Assembly (NCBI GenBank): GCA_041676645.1
Contig: JBAYRO010000005.1
Coordinates: 1-64,000 of the forward strand
Length of the DNA: 64,000 bases
Direction of reading: 5' to 3'
Origin: JAMLIN01 sp041676645
GTDB lineage: Bacteria; Pseudomonadota; Gammaproteobacteria; Burkholderiales; Burkholderiaceae_E
Positions 52,997-62,637 of this stretch are shown in pieces. The notes under the pieces were generated by a model. The model saw only the letters and a program-made list of their open reading frames with translations, was not told the origin of the DNA and did no database searches. Positions within the stretch are counted from its first letter, which is position 1; every line of letters begins with the position of its first letter. The position numbers were made by a program, and so were the translations under genes.

Positions 52997-54061
52997 ATCC
53001 GGATTGCGAATCGCTTCGCCGCCCATTGCGCGGCCGCCGTTCTCGTGGCGAGCGCGCTGGCGCTCGCCACGGCGCCGCGCCCGACGCTCGCGCAGGCCGC
53101 ACCGGTCATCACCGCGCCCGTGGTTCTCGCCGACGATACCCTCCACATCACCGCCATCGGCTCGGGTGAAGCCTTGCGGGCGGCGAACCTGCAGCCCGCG
53201 GTGGCCGGGGAGGTTGCCGAGGTCGCGTTCGTTGCCGGCGACCGCGTTCTCGAAGGCACGGTGCTGCTGCGCCTGGTCGATCGCCAGCAGGCCCTGGCCG
53301 TGGAGCTCGCCAACAGCCAGGTCGATGCCGCCCGGCGGCTGCTGGCGCGCTACGCCGATACCCGCGACAGCGGCGCGGTGCCCGCCAGCGTGGTCGACGA
53401 CGCCCGTACCCGCCTGCGCGACGCCGAGATCGCGCTGGCCCAGGCGCGCGAGGATCTCGCCGATCGCCAGCTGCGCGCGCCCTTCAGCGGCGTGGTCGGA
53501 ATCACCCGGGTCCACGAGGGCGACCGGGTCACCCCCGAGACCCTCGTGACCACGATCGACGATCGCCGGGTGATCCGGGTGTCCTTCGAGGTTCCCGAGG
53601 CCTGGCTCGGACGGCTGCTGGTCGGCCAGCAGGTCATGGCCGGGACCGTCGCCTTCCCCGACCGGGAGTTCCCCGGGCGGATCGCCCAGATCGACAGCCG
53701 GGTCGATCCGCTCACCCGGAACATCCGCCTGCTTGCCGACCTGCACAACAACGAGGACCTGCTGCGGCCCGGCATGTCCTTCGAGGTCCGCCTCACCCTG
53801 GCCGGCGAGCGGCGCCTCGCGATTCCGCAGCTCGCGCAGCAGTGGGGACGCGACGGATCGTATGTCTGGGCGGTGCGCGATGGCCGTGCCGAGCGCCTGC
53901 CGGTCCGATCGCTGCGGCGCGTCGGCGACCTGGTACTGGTCGCGGGCGAGCTGGAGGCGGGCGACACCGTGGTCGTCGAAGGCGCCCATCGCCTGTACGA
54001 GGGCACCGAGGTCCGCGACATCCTCGCCGATGGCCAGGCCACCGGCGGCGCCGGCCAATGA
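52997..54061 (+). CDS. RND efflux periplasmic adaptor (HlyD/MFP family), start unclear
   Basis: Links the RND pump to the outer-membrane channel. A signal-like stretch (IRIANRFAAHCAAAVLVASA...LAQA) precedes the lipoyl/barrel core: SGEALRAANLQPAVAGEVAEV, the hairpin ANSQVDAARRLLAR...ALAQAREDLADRQLRAPFSGVVG, and TLVTTIDDRRVIRVSFEVPE. The frame has no ATG, GTG or TTG at the expected start. An ATC at 52997 (GGGAG nine bases upstream) and an ATT at 53003 are the only fits. The in-frame ATG at 52835 would add 54 non-conserved residues; the GTG at 53045 would cut the signal. The stop overlaps the pump gene (ATGA). Confidence 0.82.
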   Translation: MRIANRFAAHCAAAVLVASALALATAPRPTLAQAAPVITAPVVLADDTLHITAIGSGEALRAANLQPAVAGEVAEVAFVAGDRVLEGTVLLRLVDRQQALAVELANSQVDAARRLLARYADTRDSGAVPASVVDDARTRLRDAEIALAQAREDLADRQLRAPFSGVVGITRVHEGDRVTPETLVTTIDDRRVIRVSFEVPEAWLGRLLVGQQVMAGTVAFPDREFPGRIAQIDSRVDPLTRNIRLLADLHNNEDLLRPGMSFEVRLTLAGERRLAIPQLAQQWGRDGSYVWAVRDGRAERLPVRSLRRVGDLVLVAGELEAGDTVVVEGAHRLYEGTEVRDILADGQATGGAGQ

Positions 54062-57000
54062 GCGAGGACCGGGCGAACGACCTGCCGGCGCTGTCGATCC
54101 GCCGGCCCTGGCTGGTCGTGGTGATGAACCTGCTGATCATGCTCGCCGGCATCGGGGCATTGCGCGGCATCGAGATCCGGGAACTGCCCAACATCGACCG
54201 GCCGGTGGTCGCGGTCCGCGCCGACTATCCGGGCGCGGCTCCCGAAACACTCGACTCCGAGGCGACGCGGCTGATCGAGGGCGCCGCCGCCCGGGTCCCC
54301 GGCGTGCACACGGTGCGCTCGGCCAGCGAGGAAGGCAACCTGCGCGTGATCATCGAGTTCCGGCCCGATGTCGATCTCGTGGACGCCGCCAACGATGTTC
54401 GTGACGCGGTTGCCCGCATCGAACGCGACCTGCCCGAGAACATCGAGAACCTGATCATCGTCAAGGCGGACGCCGACGCCGAACCGGTGATGCAGCTGGC
54501 GGTCTCGAGCACCGAACTCGCGATCGACGAGCTCACCCGCACGATCGATGAACAGATCGAACCCGAGCTCGTCTCGGTCACGGGCGTGGCCGATGTGGTC
54601 GCCTTCGGCGGACGCGAACGGGTGATGCGGGTGCGCATCGACCCGGCGCGACTCGCGGCCCGCGGCCTTGCGGTCGACGATGTCGCGCGGGTGCTGCGCA
54701 CCGCGCGCGCCGACATTCCAGCCGGCAGCCTCGAGTCGGACGATGTCGAAGTGCTGGTGCGCGCCGACGCCTCGGCCGCCGACCCGGCGGCGATCGAAGC
54801 GCTGCGCCTGAGTCCCGGCGTGCGCCTGGGCGACGTCGCCGATGCCTTCTTCTCACCCGCCGATCCGGTCTCCTACGTCAGGCTCGACGGGCGCACGGTG
54901 GTCAACCTCGGCGTGCTGCGCCAGGCCCAGTCCAACAGCGTCGAGATCTCGGCGGGGGTGCGGCGCGCCATCGAACGCTTCAACCGCGACAATCCGTCGA
55001 TGTCGGTCTCGGTGGTCTCCGACGAGGCGATCTTCATCGAAGGGGCGATCGAGGAAGTCCGGTTCAGCCTGCTCCTGGCGGTGGTGATCGTGATCGCCGT
55101 GGTCGGGCTCTTCCTCGGGCGCTGGCGTTCGACCCTCATCCCGGCGGTATCGATACCGGTCTCGCTGATCGGCACGCTGGCGGCGATCTGGCTGCTGGGG
55201 TATTCACTCAACCTGCTCACGCTCCTCGCCCTGGTGCTGGCCAGCGGCCTGGTCGTCGACGACACGATCGTGGTCCTGGAGAACATCATGCGTCGGCGCG
55301 CCCAGGGCCTGGGCCCACGGGCGGCGGCGGTGCTCGGCACCCGCGAGGTCTTCTTCGCGGTGATGGCCACCACGGCCACCCTGGCCGCCGTCTTCATCCC
55401 GATCTCCTTCCTGCCGTCGCTGACCGGCCGCCTGTTCGCCGAGTTCGGCTTCGTCATGGCGATCGCGGTCGCCCTGTCCTCGTTCGTCGCCCTCACCCTC
55501 GCTCCGATGATCGCCGCCCGGCTGCCCGGGGATCGGCCACCGGGACGGATCGAACGCGGACTGGCCGCCGTCGGCCGCCCCTTCGTCCGCCTCTACGAAC
55601 GCAGCCTCGGATACGCCTTGCGCCACGCGTGGTGGGTGCTCGCGATCTGCATCGTCCTGGCGCTGCTCGCACTGCTCGGGTTCGGGCGGCTCGCGCAGCA
55701 GCTCACCCCTGCCGAGGATCGTGGGGTGCTCATCGTCCGGCTCACCGGGCCCGACGGCAGCAGCCTCGCCTACATGGACCGCCAGCTCGAACGCGCGCTG
55801 GCGACCGTCACACCCTTGCGCGACGAGGGCCTGGCCACCACGATCTACACGATCACCGGCCGCTGGGACCTGAACCGGGTCGAGATCGTCGCGCCGCTGG
55901 TCGACTGGGACGAGCGGGACCCGAGCCAGCAGGCACTCGCGGCGCGGGTGATGGACGAACTCGCCGAGCTGCCGGGCGCGCGGGCGCAGATCCGCAGCGG
56001 CACGAGCCTCGGTGCCGGCACCGGCGACGGCAGCATCCAGATGGCGATCACCGGCGACGACCATCCCACCATCGCGACCATGGCCTTCGAGTTCGCGGCG
56101 GCCATCGACCGCGAGTTGCCCGGGATCGCCGACATCCATGTCGACTGGCAGGCAACACAGCCGCAGCTCGGCCTGCGGGTCGATCGCGAACGCGCCGAGG
56201 AGCTGGGCGTCGGGGTCGAAAGCATCGACATCACCCTGCGGGCGCTGGTCGACGGCGCCGAGGTCAGCGAGATCAACGTCGGTGATCGCGCCGTGCCGGT
56301 CTTCGTGCAGTCGAACCGGCGCGGCACGATCGATCCCGAGGACCTGCTGATGTACCGGGTGCGCGCGGGCGACGGCCGCCTCGTGCCGCTCGCGCAGTTC
56401 GTCCGCTTCGAACAGGGCGCGATTCCGGCCGAGCTGCCGCGCTACGCACAGCGTCGGGCGGTCCAGGTCAACGCCATCCCGCACGACGACTATCCACTCG
56501 GGCGGGCGGTCGAGGATCTGCGCCGGATCGCCGAGCGCGAGCTGCCCGAATCGATGGGCCTGGTCTTTCGCGGCGATGCCGCGACCTTCGAGGAAAGCGA
56601 GCGCGACATGCAGCTCACGTTCGCGCTGGCGATGCTGGTCGTGTTCCTGGTGCTGGTCGCGCAGTTCGAGAGTCTCACCAGCGCGACGGTGGTGACCCTG
56701 ACGGTGCCCTTCGGGCTTGCGGCGGCGGTCTTCGCGCTGCTGGCGGGCGGCATCTCGCTCAACATCTACAGCCAGATCGGCCTCCTGCTGCTGATCGGCG
56801 TCATGGCCAAGAACAGCATCCTGATGGTGGAGTTCGCCGACCAGTTGCGCGACCGCGGCCTGTCGGTCGCCGACGCCGCGCTGCAGGCCGCGACCATCCG
56901 CCTGCGACCGATCCTGATGACCATGGCCTCCACGGTGCTGGGGGCCGTGCCCCTGGTCATCGCCAGCGGCGCCGGCGCCGAGGCGCGGGTAGCGATCGGC

Positions 57001-57192
57001 ACGGTGATCTTCGGCGGCCTGTCGTTCGCGGCTCTCTTCACGCTGTTCCTGACGCCGGTCATCTACCTCGGCCTGGCCCGCTTCTCGAAGCCACGGGCGC
57101 ATCATGGCGAAGCGCTCGCGCACGAACTCGATGCGGCGGACCACATGCCCGGCGCTGCGCCCACTGACGGCCTGCACGGCGGCTCGCCATGA
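54058..57192 (+). CDS. RND multidrug-type efflux pump (HAE1 family)
   Basis: Inner-membrane proton-driven exporter, 1044 residues with about 12 TM helices. The first TM is at ~15-35. Porter domains follow with YPGAAPETLDSEATRLIEGA. TM4 carries the proton-relay Asp pair in SGLVVDDTIVVLEN. The second half has GAGTGDGSIQMAITG and LIGVMAKNSILMVEFADQLRDRG. It lies between the adaptor and the channel genes with four-base overlaps on both sides, a complete tripartite pump. Substrates unknown; no local repressor gene is present. Confidence 0.95.
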   Translation: MSEDRANDLPALSIRRPWLVVVMNLLIMLAGIGALRGIEIRELPNIDRPVVAVRADYPGAAPETLDSEATRLIEGAAARVPGVHTVRSASEEGNLRVIIEFRPDVDLVDAANDVRDAVARIERDLPENIENLIIVKADADAEPVMQLAVSSTELAIDELTRTIDEQIEPELVSVTGVADVVAFGGRERVMRVRIDPARLAARGLAVDDVARVLRTARADIPAGSLESDDVEVLVRADASAADPAAIEALRLSPGVRLGDVADAFFSPADPVSYVRLDGRTVVNLGVLRQAQSNSVEISAGVRRAIERFNRDNPSMSVSVVSDEAIFIEGAIEEVRFSLLLAVVIVIAVVGLFLGRWRSTLIPAVSIPVSLIGTLAAIWLLGYSLNLLTLLALVLASGLVVDDTIVVLENIMRRRAQGLGPRAAAVLGTREVFFAVMATTATLAAVFIPISFLPSLTGRLFAEFGFVMAIAVALSSFVALTLAPMIAARLPGDRPPGRIERGLAAVGRPFVRLYERSLGYALRHAWWVLAICIVLALLALLGFGRLAQQLTPAEDRGVLIVRLTGPDGSSLAYMDRQLERALATVTPLRDEGLATTIYTITGRWDLNRVEIVAPLVDWDERDPSQQALAARVMDELAELPGARAQIRSGTSLGAGTGDGSIQMAITGDDHPTIATMAFEFAAAIDRELPGIADIHVDWQATQPQLGLRVDRERAEELGVGVESIDITLRALVDGAEVSEINVGDRAVPVFVQSNRRGTIDPEDLLMYRVRAGDGRLVPLAQFVRFEQGAIPAELPRYAQRRAVQVNAIPHDDYPLGRAVEDLRRIAERELPESMGLVFRGDAATFEESERDMQLTFALAMLVVFLVLVAQFESLTSATVVTLTVPFGLAAAVFALLAGGISLNIYSQIGLLLLIGVMAKNSILMVEFADQLRDRGLSVADAALQAATIRLRPILMTMASTVLGAVPLVIASGAGAEARVAIGTVIFGGLSFAALFTLFLTPVIYLGLARFSKPRAHHGEALAHELDAADHMPGAAPTDGLHGGSP

Positions 57193-58631
57193 GCCACCGT
57201 CGACCCGGACCGCCCGGCATGCCGCCTCGCGCACTGCGAACCGCGTTCCTCGCGACGCTGTCGGCGCTGGCGGGCGCATGCGCCACCGATCCAGCGCCGA
57301 TCGCCGCACCGACACTGGGCATCGGCACCAGCGACACCTATGTGGCGGCACTCGCCGATGCGCCCAGGCCCGGGCCCGAGGACCTGTTCTGGTGGCGTCG
57401 CTTCGATGATCCGGCACTGGCGGAATGGGTCGAGCGGGCCCTCGTCGGCAGCCCGGACATCGCGATCGCCCGGGAACGGGTGATCCAGGCCCAGGCCCTG
57501 CTCGACGGCGCCCGGGCGCGGCGCTCACCGGTGATCGGCGCGCAGTTGCGCTCCGCGCTCGGCTCTCGCGGCGCCGGTTCGCGCGGCAGCGATCCGCGCG
57601 CGAGCCTTGCCCTGGACTGGGACACCGATCTCTGGGGCGGGCTGCGCCAGGCGCAGCGCTCGGCCGCCGCCGGCGTGCTGCGCAGCACGCATCTCGAACA
57701 GGCGAGCCGGCTCGCGATCGCCGGCATCACCGCCCGGGCCGTCGTCGAGTGGCGGGAAGCGCTCGCCGACCTCGCCGCGCTCGCCGACGCCCTCGCCCTG
57801 CAGAACGATGTGCTGGCGGTGGCGCGTGTCCGGGTCGAGGCCGGCCTTTCGCCGCGGCTCGATGTCGAGCGCGCCCAGGCCGAAGTCGCCGCCGTCGAGG
57901 CCGAGATCGCGCGCGCCGGGATCCGCTCGCAACAGGCGCGGACAGCGCTCCAGGTGCTCGCCGGCGAACGGCCCCATGCCGGGGCGAATCCCCCGGCTGG
58001 CGGCGGTGTCGCGGGATCGGGGGAGCCGGCAACGGCAGTGCCCGCCCTGCGCGGCGCCCTGCCCGTCGGCCGGCCGGCGGACCTGCTGCGCCTGCGCCCC
58101 GATCTGCGCGCCGCCGAGGAGGACCTGGTGGCCGCGAGCGCCGAAGTCGGCGTGGCGCGGGCCGAACTGCTGCCGCGACTCGGCCTGCAAGGCACGATCG
58201 GGCTCGCCTCGGACAGCGGGATCCTCGACCTCGTGACCGCCAGCATCGCGGCACTGCTCGATGTCGCGCTGTTCGACGGTGGCGAGCGACGCGCCGGCAT
58301 CGATGCGGCCGAATCACGCGCGCGCGAAGCGGGCCAGGTCTATCGCCAGACCCTGCTGCAGGCGCTCGAGCAGATCGAGTCCGCCCTGGTGGCCGCGCAG
58401 GGCACCGAAGGCGAAATCGAGGCGCTCGAGCGCGGCATCGCCGCGGCGCATGCGGCGGTGGCGCAGGCGCGCTCGCTGTACTCGGCCGGCCTGTCGGGCC
58501 TGCTCGATGTGCTCGATGCCCGCCGTACCGCCCTCGCCCAGCACCGCCAGTTGCTGCGCGCCCGCGGCGACGCCGCGCGCCAGGCGATCGCGGTGTTCGA
58601 GGCGATGGGATTGATCGGCGAGTCGGGCTGA
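57189..58631 (+). CDS. Outer-membrane channel lipoprotein (NodT/OprM family)
   Basis: Third part of the RND pump. Lipoprotein signal ending LAGAC. Then DLFWWRRFDDPALAEWVERAL, the OEP signature, LALDWDTDLWGGLRQAQRSAA, and the two coiled-coil hairpins typical of TolC-like proteins (LSPRLDVERAQAEVAAVEAEIARA, then a repeat in the second half ending SLYSAGLSGLLDVLDARRTAL). 480 residues. Confidence 0.93.
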   Translation: MSHRRPGPPGMPPRALRTAFLATLSALAGACATDPAPIAAPTLGIGTSDTYVAALADAPRPGPEDLFWWRRFDDPALAEWVERALVGSPDIAIARERVIQAQALLDGARARRSPVIGAQLRSALGSRGAGSRGSDPRASLALDWDTDLWGGLRQAQRSAAAGVLRSTHLEQASRLAIAGITARAVVEWREALADLAALADALALQNDVLAVARVRVEAGLSPRLDVERAQAEVAAVEAEIARAGIRSQQARTALQVLAGERPHAGANPPAGGGVAGSGEPATAVPALRGALPVGRPADLLRLRPDLRAAEEDLVAASAEVGVARAELLPRLGLQGTIGLASDSGILDLVTASIAALLDVALFDGGERRAGIDAAESRAREAGQVYRQTLLQALEQIESALVAAQGTEGEIEALERGIAAAHAAVAQARSLYSAGLSGLLDVLDARRTALAQHRQLLRARGDAARQAIAVFEAMGLIGESG

Positions 58632-58709
58632 AATGAATCCGCCAGCCCCGCTATCGCTCGATTCGGCCGCGCTCCCGGCGCGGTCGGACGCCGCTGACCG
58701 GGTCCGGGA

Positions 58710-59735
58710 CTACTCGTCGGATGCCGGGTCGATCGCGTCGTCGACGATCTCGGATTCCACCCGGTTGCGCCCCGCGCTCTTGGCGCGATAGAGCGCCCGG
58801 TCGGCGGCGGCGAACAGCGACCGCTCGGAATGCAGTCCCTGCGAGAGCAGCGTGGCGGCGCCGACGCTGACGGTCACCGGGGCGTCGGTCGCACCGTGCA
58901 GCATGCCGAGTTCGACGACCGACTCGCGGATGCCGCTGGCGACCCGCCCGGCGGCATCGGCGGCGGTATCGCCGAGGATCAGCGCGAACTCGTCGCCGCC
59001 GAGCCGCGCCGCGAGATCGCCCGGGCGCCGGGCATACCCGGCCAGCACTTCGGCCACCCGCACCAGGCATTCGTCGCCCGCCACATGCCCGTGCCAGTCG
59101 TTGAACTCCTTGAAGAAATCCACATCGAGTTCGATCAGGCTGACCGGCGTACGACGACGAACCGCGCGGCGCACCTCGTTGGCGAGTGTTTCCTCGAAAT
59201 GACGCCGGTTCGCCAGGCCGGTCAGGGAATCATGGCGCGACAGGTGCAGCGCCTCCTCCTCGGCATGGCGGCGCTCGGTGATGTCGAAGTGCGAGCTGAC
59301 GTACAGCGGCCTGCGTGTGTTCTCGAGGCGGCTGACGCGCATCACATACCAGCGATCGCGATCACCGGCCCGCATCGGATACTCGACCCGCACGGTGGCC
59401 TGCCGTCCGCCCAGCGCCTTGAGGACGCCCCTGGCCGCCTCGGCGCCCTGCCGGGCGCCGCTGGCGCTGGTCGCCTCCAGAAGGTCGAGATAGCTGCTGC
59501 CGACTGCGAGCAATTCGGAAGGGATCCCGCTCTCGCGGGCGAACCGCCGCCAGGCGGCGTTGACATCGACGATCCGCGCGTCCCGATCGATGATCGCGAT
59601 GTGCTCGCCCAGGGAATCGATCACCAGGGTATGCAAGGCACTGCGGTCTCGAATCGGCACGGATCTGCGCTCCAGGGGATTTCGCTTCCCGGGGAAACGA
59701 CCAGGCGGATTGGCAAGGCGTCCGTACGTCTTCAT
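58710..59735 (-). CDS. PAS-GGDEF diguanylate cyclase
   Basis: Makes c-di-GMP. The PAS domain covers residues ~35-155 (LHTLVIDSLGEHIAIIDRDARIVDVNAAW). The GGDEF domain starts at HDSLTGLANRRHFEE; the catalytic motif is ARLGGDEFALILGD. RPGD five residues before it is an I-site for product inhibition. 341 residues from the ATG at 59735 (GGGGGA upstream); ATGs at 59771 and 59801 are possible. No TM segment, so cytoplasmic. A close paralogue lies at 60742-61734. Confidence 0.92.
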   Translation of the reverse strand: MKTYGRLANPPGRFPGKRNPLERRSVPIRDRSALHTLVIDSLGEHIAIIDRDARIVDVNAAWRRFARESGIPSELLAVGSSYLDLLEATSASGARQGAEAARGVLKALGGRQATVRVEYPMRAGDRDRWYVMRVSRLENTRRPLYVSSHFDITERRHAEEEALHLSRHDSLTGLANRRHFEETLANEVRRAVRRRTPVSLIELDVDFFKEFNDWHGHVAGDECLVRVAEVLAGYARRPGDLAARLGGDEFALILGDTAADAAGRVASGIRESVVELGMLHGATDAPVTVSVGAATLLSQGLHSERSLFAAADRALYRAKSAGRNRVESEIVDDAIDPASDE

Positions 59736-59829
59736 GCTCGATCCCCCGTGCGTCGCGTCCGTCGATGCCATTCGGCAACAATCATGCCCCGGTACCAGCA
59801 ATGGCCGTGCCCAGGGACTGCGATCGCAC

Positions 59830-60696
59830 TCAGGCCTTGCGGAACCTGAGGGTCATGCGGTCGGACTCGCCGATCGCCAGGAAGCGCGCGCGGTCGACCT
59901 CCCTGCCGCGCAGGGTGGGTGGCAGCGACCAGACCCCGTGCGGATGATTCCCGGTATCCCGCGGATTGGCATTGACCTCGCTGCGCGCCTCCAGGACGAA
60001 GCCGGCAGCGTGGGCGCGCGCGATGACGAAGGCTTCGCTCATGTAGCCGCTGTCGATCATCTCCCCGACCGATGTCTCGGGCGAGGCACGATGCTCGACG
60101 ACGCCGAGAACGCCGCCCGGGGCGAGCACGCCATGGAAAGCGCGCATGCTGTGGTCGAGATGGCCGGCCTTCATCCAGTTGTGCAGATTGCGGAAGGTCA
60201 GCACCATGTCGGCGCCGCCACTCGGTTCGATGCCTCGAAAGCCGTGGTCGGGGCCGGGCTGCTCACCGACGATGACGCGATCGAAGACCCCGGGATCGGC
60301 CGCCAGTCGGGCGTCGAAACGCTCGCGGGAACGCCGCTGGTACTCCGATCCGCCCGAACGTGCATGGTGGGCGGCATGGAGCCGGCCCCGCTCCCGCAGG
60401 TAGGGTGCGAGGATCTCGGTGTACCAGCCGGCGCCCGGTGCGATCTCGACGACATCCATCTCGGGAGCGATACCGAAGAAACGCAAGGTTTCATAGGGAT
60501 TGCGGGCGCCATCGCGCGCCCGCGCGGCGGGCGCGCGGTGCCGACCGGCGATCGCCGCGGCAAGCCGCGCATCGTGCGGCTCCGCGGCGCGGTTCGCGGC
60601 GCGCACCATTGCCGGCGCGGACATGCCGAGCGCGCAGGCGATCGCGAAGCGGCGACGCGCGGGGCACGGGACCAGGGTGGCAACAGGCATCGACAT
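59830..60696 (-). CDS. Exported methyltransferase-like protein (COG4798 type)
   Basis: A SAM-methyltransferase fold with an export signal. The N-terminus has PARRRFAIACALGMSAPAMVRA, a twin-arginine (RRxFA) Tat-like signal. The core has MDVVEIAPGAGWYTEILAPYLRERGRL (motif I) and ADMVLTFRNLHNWMKAG. The periplasmic location is odd for a SAM enzyme, but it is usual for this uncharacterised group. 288 residues. Placed between two diguanylate cyclase genes on the same strand. Confidence 0.8.
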   Translation of the reverse strand: MSMPVATLVPCPARRRFAIACALGMSAPAMVRAANRAAEPHDARLAAAIAGRHRAPAARARDGARNPYETLRFFGIAPEMDVVEIAPGAGWYTEILAPYLRERGRLHAAHHARSGGSEYQRRSRERFDARLAADPGVFDRVIVGEQPGPDHGFRGIEPSGGADMVLTFRNLHNWMKAGHLDHSMRAFHGVLAPGGVLGVVEHRASPETSVGEMIDSGYMSEAFVIARAHAAGFVLEARSEVNANPRDTGNHPHGVWSLPPTLRGREVDRARFLAIGESDRMTLRFRKA

Positions 60697-60741
60697 CACC
60701 GAATCTCGTCATCGAACGGGTCGATGCCCAGTATAGGCAAA

Positions 60742-61734
60742 CTAGGGAACGCGCACCGCCCTCGGGTCGAGACCACCGTCGGCCCGATTCGGCAGGCCGG
60801 TGTCGATCCGATGGTGGACCGCCCGGTTGCGGCCGGCGAGCTTGGCCCGGTACAGCGCCCGATCGGTGACATCGAACAGCTCGCGCGGTGCCTCTGCCAG
60901 CGGCGCTCCGGCGGTGACCGCGCCGACGCTGACCGTGATGGCCTCGCCGGACGGGCGCAGGCTCATGCCGAGCGCCTCGACGGAACGTCGGATTCCCTGG
61001 GCGATCTGCCTGGCCGCCTCGTCGCCGGTCTCGCCGAGGATGAGCGCGAACTCGTCGCCGCCCAGGCGGGCCGCCAGATCGCCCGGGCGCCGCGAAAATC
61101 GCGACAGGACTTCCGCGATGCGCACCAGGCAACGATCGCCGCCCACATGGCCATGGGTGTCGTTGTATTCCTTGAACGAATCGACATCGACCACCACCAG
61201 GCTGATCGGCGTTCGCTTGCGCATGCTCCGGCGGATCTCGATATCGAGCGTCTCGTCGAAGCGGCGCCGATTGGCGAGGCCGGTCAGAGGATCATGGTGG
61301 GCGAGCTGCCAGGCTTCGTCCTCGGCCCGGCGCCTTGCGGTGATGTCGATGTGCGTCACCACGAACAGGGGTTCGGTTGCCGATTCGAGCGGCTTGCCGC
61401 GCATCAGCATCCAGCGTCGGGTCCCCGGCCCGTTCATCGGGTACTCGAATCGCAGCTCGCGGCGGCGATCCGCGAGCAGCCGCTCGATGCCGTGGATCGC
61501 CCCGGCGACGTGCCGGTCGCCGGCCACGCCCGAAGCGGCGAGGAGCTCGATATACGGACCGCCCATGCGGGTGAGCCGCGCCGGCATGCCGAGAAGCCCG
61601 GCAAAGCGCAGCCAGGCCGCGTTGAGATCGACGATCGCGCCGGATCGGTCGATGATCGCGACCGGATCGGCCAGTGAATCCAGCACCAGCGTATGCAGTG
61701 CGCTACGGCTTCGCATGGTCTCTCGCTTTCGCAT
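60742..61734 (-). CDS. PAS-GGDEF diguanylate cyclase, paralogue
   Basis: Same plan as the 58710 gene: PAS (LHTLVLDSLADPVAIIDRSGAIVDLNAAW), HHDPLTGLANRRRFDETLD, I-site RPGD and ARLGGDEFALILGE. 330 residues. The start may be 61734 or 61716; the latter begins MRSRSALHTL, closer to the paralogue. The strong similarity along the whole length points to a local duplication, with the methyltransferase gene between the copies. Confidence 0.92.
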   Translation of the reverse strand: MRKRETMRSRSALHTLVLDSLADPVAIIDRSGAIVDLNAAWLRFAGLLGMPARLTRMGGPYIELLAASGVAGDRHVAGAIHGIERLLADRRRELRFEYPMNGPGTRRWMLMRGKPLESATEPLFVVTHIDITARRRAEDEAWQLAHHDPLTGLANRRRFDETLDIEIRRSMRKRTPISLVVVDVDSFKEYNDTHGHVGGDRCLVRIAEVLSRFSRRPGDLAARLGGDEFALILGETGDEAARQIAQGIRRSVEALGMSLRPSGEAITVSVGAVTAGAPLAEAPRELFDVTDRALYRAKLAGRNRAVHHRIDTGLPNRADGGLDPRAVRVP

Positions 61735-61806
61735 GGATCCGAAAGCGCAATATGCGTGCCCGGAGTCCGGGCAAGGAGCGCAAATTCCCTGCCCGGTCCC
61801 GGTTCA

Positions 61807-61821
61807 GGCCCTTGAAGGGCC
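61807..61821. repeat. Short inverted repeat after the enoyl-CoA hydratase gene
   Basis: GGCCCTT-G-AAGGGCC, 7-bp arms. Just 3' of the hydratase stop on the minus strand. No T run follows, so it is a weak terminator candidate. Confidence 0.35.
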
Positions 61822-61830
61822 CGGCCGGAT

Positions 61831-62637
61831 TCAGCGCGCCGGCTGGAACACCGGTGCGCGCTTCTCGCGATGCGCCGCGAGGGTTTCGCGCTGGTTGGGC
61901 GAACCGAGCAGCTTCATCTGCTCGACCGATTCGAGGACGAGCGCATCGTGGGCGTTCGCGCATTCGGTATTCCAGATGCGCTTGGCCGACTCGATCGCGT
62001 GCGGGCTGTGGCCGGCGATCTCGCGAGCGGTCGCGTGCGCGGCTTCGTAGGGATCGGCGCACACCCGGGTCGCGAAACCATAGCCCAGCGCCTCCTCGCC
62101 GCTGAAGACCCGGCCGGTGTAGGTGAGCTCGCGAATCACGTCGTCGCGAGCCAGCGTCCTCATCAGCACCGTGCCGGCCATGTCGGGCACGAGCCCCCAG
62201 CGAATCTCCATGATCGACAGCTTCGTTTCGGGATGGATGTAGCGCATGTCCGCCCCGAGCATGATCTGGAAGCCGCCGCCGAAGGCGACGCCATGCACGG
62301 CGGCGATCACCGGTACCGGCATCTCGTGCCAGACCCAGGCCGCGTACTGGGGCTTGTTGGCCGCGCCATGGGTACGCTCGGCCAGCCGGTCGAGCGGCGG
62401 ATCGGCGGGCTTGCCGTCGGCGCGGTTGGCGAGCCGGTTGAGATCGATGCCGGCGCAGAAGGCCCGGCCCTCGCCGGAGAGCACGACGCAGCGCACCTCC
62501 GGATTGCCCGCCACCTCGCGACCTGCGTCGACGAGCGCATCGAACATCGGATCATCGATGGCGTTCATCTTGTCGGTGCGCACCATGCGGACATCGGCAA
62601 CGCCGTTGGCGATGTCGATACGGACTCGATCATTCAT
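61831..62637 (-). CDS. Enoyl-CoA hydratase/isomerase (crotonase) family protein
   Basis: Crotonase fold: oxyanion-hole segments CVVLSGEGRAFCAGIDLNRL and AVHGVAFGGGFQIMLGADMRY. Residue patterns IMEIRWGLVPDMAG and TGRVFSGEEALGYGFATRV follow. 268 residues. AGGAGA sits before the ATG. MDMAG/PDM in place of the usual catalytic Glu region suggests the reaction may not be simple hydration. Substrate unknown. Divergent from the PLP enzyme; the 229 bases between starts show no clear motif. Confidence 0.88.
   Translation of the reverse strand: MNDRVRIDIANGVADVRMVRTDKMNAIDDPMFDALVDAGREVAGNPEVRCVVLSGEGRAFCAGIDLNRLANRADGKPADPPLDRLAERTHGAANKPQYAAWVWHEMPVPVIAAVHGVAFGGGFQIMLGADMRYIHPETKLSIMEIRWGLVPDMAGTVLMRTLARDDVIRELTYTGRVFSGEEALGYGFATRVCADPYEAAHATAREIAGHSPHAIESAKRIWNTECANAHDALVLESVEQMKLLGSPNQRETLAAHREKRAPVFQPAR

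Noticed and set aside
55204..57528. Long minus-strand open frame opposite the RND pump gene
   Set aside because: Arg/Glu/Gln-rich shadow of the pump gene with no recognisable motif or ribosome site.
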